A DNA stretch of 8,175 nucleotides from Cytophagales bacterium (GTDB lineage Bacteria; Bacteroidota; Bacteroidia; Cytophagales; Cyclobacteriaceae). The DNA lies in NCBI GenBank assembly GCA_020063545.1, contig JAGUUF010000025.1, positions 1-8,175 of the forward strand. The letters run 5' to 3'. A program made the translations under genes and the position numbers. Position 1 is the stretch's first letter. The number at the start of each line of letters is the position of its first letter. The notes under the pieces are model-generated. The model was not told the DNA's origin and did not search any database. It saw only the letters and a program-made list of their open reading frames with translations. Positions 1-4,228 of this stretch are shown here, one piece after another.

Positions 1-2
1 AA

Positions 3-629
3 AAAATTGAAGAGCTGATGAACGCGGTGGATGAATACATTCCGCTGCCGGTTCGCCTGATTGACAAAGACTTCCTGATGCCGGTAGAAGATGTTTTCTC
101 GATTACCGGTCGGGGTACTGTTGCCACAGGCCGTATTGAGCGCGGTGTTATCAAAACCGGTGATGCCGTTCAAATCCTGGGCATGGGTGCCGAAAACCTG
201 TCATCGGTTATTACCGGTGTGGAAATGTTCCGGAAGATTCTGGACAGGGGTGAGGCTGGAGATAACGTAGGGCTGCTGCTCCGCGGTATTGAAAAAGACC
301 AAATTCGCAGGGGTATGGTAATCTGTAAGCCCGGTTCCGTAACTCCTCACGCTAAATTTAAAGCCGAGGTTTATGTGCTGTCGAAGGAAGAAGGTGGCCG
401 TCATACCCCGTTCTTCAACAAATACCGTCCGCAGTTCTATTTCCGTACCACCGATGTTACAGGCGAAATTAAACTCCCTGCCGGTGTTGAAATGGTTATG
501 CCTGGCGATAACATCTCAATCGAAGTTGAATTGATTAACAAGATTGCGATGGAAAAAGGGCTTCGTTTCGCTATCCGTGAGGGTGGCCGTACGGTAGGTT
601 CCGGACAGGTTACTGAGATTCTCGACTAA
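3..629 (+). CDS. tuf: Elongation factor Tu, C-terminal part (5' end outside window)
   Basis: EF-Tu carries aminoacyl-tRNA to the ribosomal A site as a GTP complex in the cytoplasm. The open frame enters from the left edge (codons readable from base 3) and ends at TAA 627-629. About 208 residues are visible, roughly the second half of a protein that is usually about 395 residues long. The GTP-binding domain is missing apart from its last helix. Domains II and III look complete. Recognisable stretches include EDVFSITGRGTVATGRIERG at the start of domain II, GVEMFRKILDRGEAGDNVG, GGRHTPFF, YRPQFYFRTTDVTG, GVEMVMPGDN and the terminal GLRFAIREGGRTVGSG. The ATG at 18 is an internal Met, not the start, because the reading frame and EF-Tu homology continue upstream of it. 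No damage is seen. An intrinsic terminator follows 40 nt after the stop. Confidence 0.97.
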   Translation, partial: KIEELMNAVDEYIPLPVRLIDKDFLMPVEDVFSITGRGTVATGRIERGVIKTGDAVQILGMGAENLSSVITGVEMFRKILDRGEAGDNVGLLLRGIEKDQIRRGMVICKPGSVTPHAKFKAEVYVLSKEEGGRHTPFFNKYRPQFYFRTTDVTGEIKLPAGVEMVMPGDNISIEVELINKIAMEKGLRFAIREGGRTVGSGQVTEILD

Positions 630-668
630 GCAGGTCAAAAATTAAGGTTTTAGCCCGTTAAGGGCATA

Positions 669-706
669 AAAGGCGTTTCTGAATTTTTAGGAAGCGCCTT
701 TGTTTT
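669..706 (+). terminator. Intrinsic terminator after tuf
   Basis: The arms 669-680 and 690-701 pair over 12 positions: AAAGGCG with CGCCTTT, then T.G, T-A, T-A, C-G and T.G. The loop is the 9 nt at 681-689. A T-rich tail follows (TGTTTTCT, 701-708). A smaller GCCC/GGGC hairpin (653-656 with 662-665) precedes it. The position just after the tuf stop fits transcription termination of the upstream operon. The end of the structure overlaps the -33 element of the next promoter. Confidence 0.75.
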
Positions 707-729
707 CTACATTACTCTTTCTACCTTTG
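699..729 (+). promoter_or_regulatory. Bacteroidota-type housekeeping promoter for tRNA-Trp/secE
   Basis: TTTG at 699-702 and TACCTTTG at 722-729 match the known Bacteroidota -33 (TTTG) and -7 (TAnnTTTG) elements and are separated by 19 nt. The start of transcription would lie a few bases after 729, so the tRNA would have a 5' leader of about 90 nt (to 826). I see no gene and no clear structure in that leader. No comparable promoter was found between the tRNA and rpoB, so this one probably serves the whole tRNA-secE-nusG-rpl-rpoB run. Single-operon transcription is an inference. Confidence 0.8.
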
Positions 730-826
730 CAGTCCTTTTGGGTTTCGCGAGGTTTGATGGTGTAATCTGGTGTTTCTCAAGAGGTTGTGAGGTCTGCAAG
801 CTCTGGGGTAAAGCCGGTTTTTAAAT

Positions 827-899
<73 letters not shown>

Positions 900-917
900 C
901 TGATAAATGAGTTAAAA

Positions 918-1002
918 ACAGGTGGAAGACCTGGGAGTTCCTGATGCCCGAATGGGGTCAGGATGCTGACCGAAGCGTCAGCATCGAGTCTCTCCACCCG
1001 TG
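918..1002 (+). other. Degenerate tRNA-like unit 1 with interrupted T loop
   Basis: ACAGGTG (918-924) resembles the acceptor 5' strand ACGGGTG of tRNA-Trp with one change. It can pair with CACCCGT (995-1001) except at that base. D and anticodon arms are absent and only a few bases (925-932) remain. GGGAGTTC (933-940) equals the T-stem/T-loop start of the tRNA, and GAGTCTCTCCACCCGTG (986-1002) equals its 3' end. Between them sits a 45-nt insertion (941-985) at the T-loop position. It folds with its edge bases into two hairpins: CCTGA/TCAGG (940-944 with 958-962), and ATGCTGAC/GTCAGCAT (963-970 with 977-984), the latter a perfect 8-bp stem. An alternative local hairpin CAGGT/ACCTG (919-923 with 929-933) competes with the acceptor-like pairing. 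It cannot be a functional tRNA because it has no anticodon. Whether it is a remnant, a mobile palindrome or a processed RNA is unknown. Confidence 0.6.
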
Positions 1003-1021
1003 CTGATAGATGAGTTAAAAA

Positions 1022-1106
1022 ACAGGTGGAAGACCTGGGAGTTCCTGATGCCCGAAGGGGGTCAGGATGCTGACCGAAGCGTCAGTATCGAGTCTCTCCA
1101 CCCGTG
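1022..1106 (+). other. Degenerate tRNA-like unit 2 with interrupted T loop
   Basis: This is a near-identical 85-nt copy of the unit at 918-1002. It has acceptor-like ACAGGTG (1022-1028), T-arm start GGGAGTTC (1037-1044) and the tRNA 3' end again (1090-1106). Its hairpins are CCTGA/TCAGG (1044-1048 with 1062-1066) and ATGCTGAC/GTCAGTAT (1067-1074 with 1081-1088). The last stem keeps pairing through a G.T at 1069/1086, and the other difference (G1057) is in the loop region of the first hairpin. The small divergence from unit 1 implies a recent duplication or ongoing homogenisation. Confidence 0.6.
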
Positions 1107-1137
1107 CTGATAAAAGGCAAGTACAATGAAGAGTTAA

Positions 1138-1153
1138 ACCCGTCAAAACGGGT
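1138..1153 (+). other. Short stem-loop in the secE leader
   Basis: ACCCGT (1138-1143) pairs with ACGGGT (1148-1153) around the loop CAAA, ending 30 nt before the secE start. No T-run follows, so it is not an intrinsic terminator. ACGGGTG (1148-1154) is identical to the acceptor 5' strand of tRNA-Trp and could instead pair with the CACCCGT of the third repeat tail (1099-1105). Confidence 0.4.
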
Positions 1154-1183
1154 GAAATATAAAATTTCGTTAGGTCCTGAAGC

Positions 1184-1375
1184 ATGCAAAAGCTAACCAC
1201 ATACATCGCAGAATCCTGGGATGAAATCAAAAACAAGGTTTCATGGTCCAGTTTTAAGGAGTTGCAGGGCAGTGCCATTCTGGTGCTGGTGGCTTCAACC
1301 ATTTTTGCACTTGTAATTGGTGGTATTGATTGGGTTTTTAAAACGGGATTGGAGTGGTTTTACCGTGAATTTTAA
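1184..1375 (+). CDS. secE: Preprotein translocase subunit SecE
   Basis: SecE is the small membrane subunit that clamps SecY in the SecYEG protein-conducting channel of the inner membrane. The 63-residue product has the short bacterial layout. An amphipathic cytoplasmic N-terminal helix (about 3-20) is followed by the conserved-type segment VSWSSFKELQGSA (19-31), then a single hydrophobic span at about 31-52 (ILVLVASTIFALVIGGIDWVF). E. coli SecE has three membrane spans, but one span is usual in most bacteria. The ATG at 1184 is the only reasonable start because an in-frame TGA lies at 1178-1180. No Shine-Dalgarno sequence is visible. Its stop TAA abuts the first possible nusG ATG. The upstream spacer is the tRNA-derived repeat, so the mRNA probably shares a primary transcript with tRNA-Trp. 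Confidence 0.93.
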   Translation: MQKLTTYIAESWDEIKNKVSWSSFKELQGSAILVLVASTIFALVIGGIDWVFKTGLEWFYREF

Positions 1376-1945
1376 ATGGGGGCGGTAATGGGAGAATTAA
1401 AGTGGTATGTGCTTCGCGTAATAAGCGGCCAGGAAAAGAAGGTTAAAACCTACCTGGAGAACGAAATTGAACGGGAAAAACTCAGAGAGTTTATACCCCA
1501 GGTATTAATCCCGTCTGAGAAAGTATATGAAATGCGGGGAGGGAAGAAGCGCGTGCGGGAAAGAAACTTCTTTCCGGGCTATGTGTTGATTTCGGCTGAC
1601 CTTTCGCACGGAGAGGCTTTTCACTCGGTTAATAACATTCCGGGTGTTATCGGTTTTCTGGGAGGCAACGGTACCGGCTCCTCGAAAGACCCTGTACCGC
1701 TCCGGCAATCGGAAGTTAACCGCATTTTAGGAAAGGTAGACGAGATTGATTCGTTTGACGAAAAACTGGAAACACCATTTATAAAGGGAGAATCGGTGAA
1801 AGTAATGGATGGGCCTTTCAGCGGGTTTACCGGTACCGTGGAAGAAATTTTTGAAGAGAAGAAAAAACTGAATGTGATGGTGAAAATCTTCGGCCGCAAC
1901 ACCCCGGTTGAGTTAAACTACATGCAGGTTGAAAAAATTGATTAA
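1376..1945 (+). CDS. nusG: Transcription termination/antitermination factor NusG
   Basis: NusG binds the RNA polymerase clamp, modulates pausing and links polymerase to Rho or the ribosome. The 189-residue product carries an N-terminal NGN domain (about 9-120). It shows WYVLRVISGQEKKVKTYLE (10-28), ERNFFPGYVLI (62-72) and NNIPGVIGFLGG (86-97). A C-terminal KOW domain (about 136-188) shows FIKGESVKVMDGPFSGFTG. A linker of about 20 residues (118-135) separates them. Length is close to the usual 180-190. The first ATG (1376) follows the secE TAA with no gap. A second ATG at 1388 would give MGELKWYV, closer to typical family N-termini, and has a G-run (1378-1382) just upstream. The first four residues are therefore doubtful. 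Confidence 0.95.
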   Translation: MGAVMGELKWYVLRVISGQEKKVKTYLENEIEREKLREFIPQVLIPSEKVYEMRGGKKRVRERNFFPGYVLISADLSHGEAFHSVNNIPGVIGFLGGNGTGSSKDPVPLRQSEVNRILGKVDEIDSFDEKLETPFIKGESVKVMDGPFSGFTGTVEEIFEEKKKLNVMVKIFGRNTPVELNYMQVEKID

Positions 1946-1957
1946 GCATTTAAGGAT

Positions 1958-2401
1958 ATGGCAAAGGAAGTAACAGGGTATTTGAAGTTGCAGGTTAAGG
2001 GAGGTGCCGCCAACCCGTCACCGCCAATTGGCCCGGCATTGGGTAGCAAGGGTCTCAACATCATGGACTTTTGCAAGCAGTTTAACGCCCGTACACAAGA
2101 TAAGCCCGGGCAATTGTTGCCGGTGTTGATTACCATCTATAATGACAAATCGTTTGATTTTGTTATCAAGACTCCGCCTGCAGCCAACCTTATCCTGGAG
2201 GCAATGAAAAAGCAAAAAGGCTCGGCCGAACCCAACCGCAACAAGATAGGCTCTATTACCTGGGACCAGGTAAAGAAAATTGCTGAAACAAAAATGCCCG
2301 ACCTGAATGCATTTAAAATTGAGTCGGCAATGAAAATGGTTGCCGGTACGGCCCGCAGCATGGGCGTTACCGTATCCGGAACACCCCCGTGGGAAAAATA
2401 A
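1958..2401 (+). CDS. rplK: 50S ribosomal protein L11
   Basis: L11 binds the GTPase-associated centre of 23S rRNA at the base of the stalk and takes part in factor-dependent GTP hydrolysis and stringent-response signalling. The product is 147 residues, slightly longer than E. coli L11 (about 142). The N-terminal domain carries the proline-rich helix region NPSPPIGPALGSKGLNIM (20-37) followed by CKQFNART. The C-terminal rRNA-binding domain (about 75-147) shows GSAEPNRNKIGSITWDQV and the signature DLNAFKIESAMKMVAGTARS. The start MAKEVTGYLKLQVKGG is family-typical. An AAGGA at 1952-1956 lies too close to the ATG for a standard Shine-Dalgarno. It begins 12 nt after nusG, which suggests cotranscription. 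Confidence 0.97.
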   Translation: MAKEVTGYLKLQVKGGAANPSPPIGPALGSKGLNIMDFCKQFNARTQDKPGQLLPVLITIYNDKSFDFVIKTPPAANLILEAMKKQKGSAEPNRNKIGSITWDQVKKIAETKMPDLNAFKIESAMKMVAGTARSMGVTVSGTPPWEK

Positions 2402-2426
2402 ATTGATTCAAGGTTAGTAAACAGTC

Positions 2427-3125
2427 ATGGCACGCATATCAAAAAACAGAAAAGCCGTAATCGGCAAATACAACCTCGAAAAGGAATACTCCCTTGACGA
2501 TGCAGCTAAAATGCTGAAGGAGATTACCTTCACCAAGTTCGATGCTTCCGTTGACCTGGATGTTCGCCTTGGTGTTGATCCGAAAAAATCCGATCAAATG
2601 GTTCGCGGGGTGGTTTCCCTGCCTCACGGCATTGGTAAAACCGTTCGCGTGCTGGTGCTTTGCACCCCTGATAAGGTTCAGGAAGCAAAAGATGCCGGTG
2701 CAGACCATGTTGGCCTGGACGATTACATTCAGAAAATAGAAGGCGGCTGGACGGACGTTGATGTGATCATCTGTACGCCCACCGTTATGGCCAAGGTAGG
2801 AAAACTTGGCAAGGTGCTTGGCCCTCGTGGCTTAATGCCCAACCCCAAATCAGGAACTGTTACGCTCGAAGTCGGTAAAGCGGTAAAAGAAGTAAAAGCC
2901 GGTAAAATCGATTTCAAAATAGATAAAGCTGGAATCATTCACGTAAGCATTGGGAAAGCTTCCTTCCCGGCTGAGAAAATCAGGGATAACGCCCTGGAAA
3001 TGATCCAGACCATTGCCAAACTGAAACCCGCGTCTGCGAAAGGTGCATACTTTAAAAGTATCAGCATCTCGTCAACGATGAGCCCGGGTATTCGGATTGA
3101 CGCAAGTACGATAACTGGTATTTAA
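2427..3125 (+). CDS. rplA: 50S ribosomal protein L1
   Basis: L1 forms the mobile L1 stalk of the 50S subunit, which helps release deacylated tRNA from the E site. In other bacteria it also represses translation of its own operon by binding mRNA. The product is 232 residues, the usual length. The family signature GKLGKVLGPRGLMPNPKSGT is visible at about 125-144. The N-terminal MARISKNRKAV and the C-terminal SISISSTMSPGIRID are typical. The two halves of domain I (about 1-68 and 160-232) flank domain II. It starts 25 nt after rplK without a Shine-Dalgarno. No L1-binding mRNA mimic could be recognised by eye in the short spacers around rplK. Confidence 0.97.
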   Translation: MARISKNRKAVIGKYNLEKEYSLDDAAKMLKEITFTKFDASVDLDVRLGVDPKKSDQMVRGVVSLPHGIGKTVRVLVLCTPDKVQEAKDAGADHVGLDDYIQKIEGGWTDVDVIICTPTVMAKVGKLGKVLGPRGLMPNPKSGTVTLEVGKAVKEVKAGKIDFKIDKAGIIHVSIGKASFPAEKIRDNALEMIQTIAKLKPASAKGAYFKSISISSTMSPGIRIDASTITGI

Positions 3126-3137
3126 GAAAACAGTAAC

Positions 3138-3668
3138 ATGACCAGAGAAGAAAAAGCACAGATTATTGAGGAACTTGAAAAGAAGTTTGCTGCGCATGCG
3201 CATTTCTACCTTACCGATGCTGGCGGGTTAACCGTTGAGCAGGTAAATCTGTTCCGGAGGATGTGTTTCAAAAGCGGTATCGAATACGGTGTGTATAAAA
3301 ACACCCTTATTCGCAAAGCGCTCGAGAGACGCGGGGGTGTTGATTATTCGCCCCTCTTCAAAGTTCTCCATGGTTTTTCCGGTGTCATCTTCTCCAAGGA
3401 AGCTGGCAACACCCCGGCAAAAGTCATTAGGGAATTTAGAAAGAAGCTGGAAGGCAAACCGGTTTTAAAAGCAGCCTCCATTGACTCCGATTTTTTTATC
3501 GGGGATGAAAACCTGAATACGCTGGCTGAGCTCAAAAGCAAGAATGAGCTTATTGGCGAAATCATTTCGTTGCTGCAATCTCCGGCTAAAAACGTTATCT
3601 CAGCCCTGTTAAGTGGCGAGCATAAAGTGGCAGGCCTGGTTAAAGCATTGGAAACACGTGGTAAATAA
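3138..3668 (+). CDS. rplJ: 50S ribosomal protein L10
   Basis: L10 anchors the L7/L12 dimers to 23S rRNA, forming the base of the stalk that recruits translation factors. The product is 176 residues, within the usual 165-180 range. Residues 1-130 form the rRNA-binding N-terminal domain, with EEKAQIIEELEKKF (4-17), LTDAGGLTVEQVNLFRR (25-41) and YGVYKNTLIRKAL (50-62). The helical C-terminal tail (about 137-176), ending in LLSGEHKVAGLVKALETRGK, is where L12 dimers bind in the family. It lies 12 nt after rplA, so the long L10 mRNA leader known from Proteobacteria and Firmicutes has no non-coding space here. It is followed after 34 AT-rich nt by its partner rplL. Confidence 0.96.
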   Translation: MTREEKAQIIEELEKKFAAHAHFYLTDAGGLTVEQVNLFRRMCFKSGIEYGVYKNTLIRKALERRGGVDYSPLFKVLHGFSGVIFSKEAGNTPAKVIREFRKKLEGKPVLKAASIDSDFFIGDENLNTLAELKSKNELIGEIISLLQSPAKNVISALLSGEHKVAGLVKALETRGK

Positions 3669-3702
3669 TTGTTGAATCAAAAATTTTAAAATTAAAGTTA
3701 AC

Positions 3703-4083
3703 ATGGCGGACATTAAATCACTCGGAGATCAACTTGTTGAACTCACCGTAAAAGAAGTAAACGAACTGGCATCCTACCTGAAGGAGACCTACGGCATTGA
3801 GCCTGCTGCTGCGGCTGTTGCCGTTGCAGGTCCTGCGGCAGGTGGTGGCGCTGGCGCTCCTGCTGCTGAAAAGACCAACTTCGATGTAGTATTGAAAGCC
3901 CCCGGAGCCAATAAACTGCAAATCGTTAAACTGGTGAAGGAACTTACCGGTCTTGGCCTGAAAGAAGCCAAAGACGTGGTTGACGGTGCACCCAAAACCA
4001 TTAAGGAAGGATTACCGAAAGACGAAGCTGAAAACCTGAAGAAGCAACTCGTTGAGGCTGGTGCCGAAGTAGAGTTGAAGTAA
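3703..4083 (+). CDS. rplL: 50S ribosomal protein L7/L12
   Basis: L7/L12 is the multicopy stalk protein that recruits EF-Tu, EF-G, IF2 and release factors and stimulates their GTPase activity. The product is 126 residues, close to the E. coli 121. The N-terminal dimerisation domain (1-33) carries LGDQLVELTVKEVNELASYL. An Ala/Gly/Pro-rich flexible hinge (about 34-56) begins PAAAAVAVAGPAAGGGAGAP. The C-terminal factor-binding domain (about 57-126) includes TNFDVVLKAPGANKLQIVK, VKELTGLGLKEAKDVVDGAP and the terminal EAGAEVELK. The spacer before it is A/T-rich and lacks a Shine-Dalgarno (AAAATTAAAGTTAAC before ATG). It is followed by a 145-nt spacer with stem-loops before rpoB. Confidence 0.97.
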   Translation: MADIKSLGDQLVELTVKEVNELASYLKETYGIEPAAAAVAVAGPAAGGGAGAPAAEKTNFDVVLKAPGANKLQIVKLVKELTGLGLKEAKDVVDGAPKTIKEGLPKDEAENLKKQLVEAGAEVELK

Positions 4084-4092
4084 ACTTCTTGA

Positions 4093-4110
4093 AGACGCTG
4101 GGTACCGTCT
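4093..4110 (+). other. Small stem-loop after rplL
   Basis: AGACG (4093-4097) pairs with CGTCT (4106-4110) around an 8-nt loop, 9 nt after the rplL stop. It is weak alone, but it is the first of three stems in the 145-nt rplL-rpoB spacer. Confidence 0.3.
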
Positions 4111-4123
4111 GAAAGTAAGACTC

Positions 4124-4158
4124 AGACCTCGCCCCGGTTCAAAACCGGAGTGAGGTCT
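4124..4158 (+). promoter_or_regulatory. Strong stem-loop in the rplL-rpoB spacer (attenuator or processing site)
   Basis: AGACCTC (4124-4130) pairs perfectly with GAGGTCT (4152-4158). The pairing continues with G4131.T4151 and C4132-G4150. After one C4133/A4149 mismatch, CCGGTT (4134-4139) pairs with AACCGG (4143-4148) around the 3-nt loop CAA. This is an almost continuous 16-bp stem. The bases after it (ATTCCTGTTTATACC) are only mildly T-rich, so strong intrinsic termination is not expected. In E. coli the same spacer holds a partial terminator and an RNase III processing site that lower rpoBC relative to ribosomal genes. A similar role here is inferred from position and shape. Confidence 0.55.
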
Positions 4159-4173
4159 ATTCCTGTTTATACC

Positions 4174-4192
4174 GTGGCCAGTTACCCGCCAC
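4174..4192 (+). other. Small stem-loop upstream of rpoB
   Basis: GTGGC (4174-4178) pairs with GCCAC (4188-4192) around a 9-nt loop. It ends 36 nt before the rpoB TTG start, leaving an A-rich unpaired-looking stretch (ACATAAAACGTTAACACC) in front of the start codon. Confidence 0.3.
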
Positions 4193-4228
4193 ATATCGTC
4201 CGGGACTTGAACATAAAACGTTAACACC

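Noticed and set aside
933..1002. A second intact tRNA gene or an intron-containing tRNA
   Set aside because: The T-arm and acceptor halves are present, but no D arm, anticodon arm or anticodon exists in either unit. The insertion is in the T loop, not at the usual intron site, and lacks group I or II intron size.
1015..1302. 95-codon open frame on the minus strand across the repeat and secE
   Set aside because: It is antisense to secE and the repeats, has no recognisable protein features, and is best explained as a chance frame.
3126..3137. L10-type autoregulatory leader before rplJ, or L1-binding site before rplK
   Set aside because: Both spacers are only 12 nt and I could not recognise the known leader structures. 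A site inside the flanking coding sequence cannot be excluded by eye, so none is reported.
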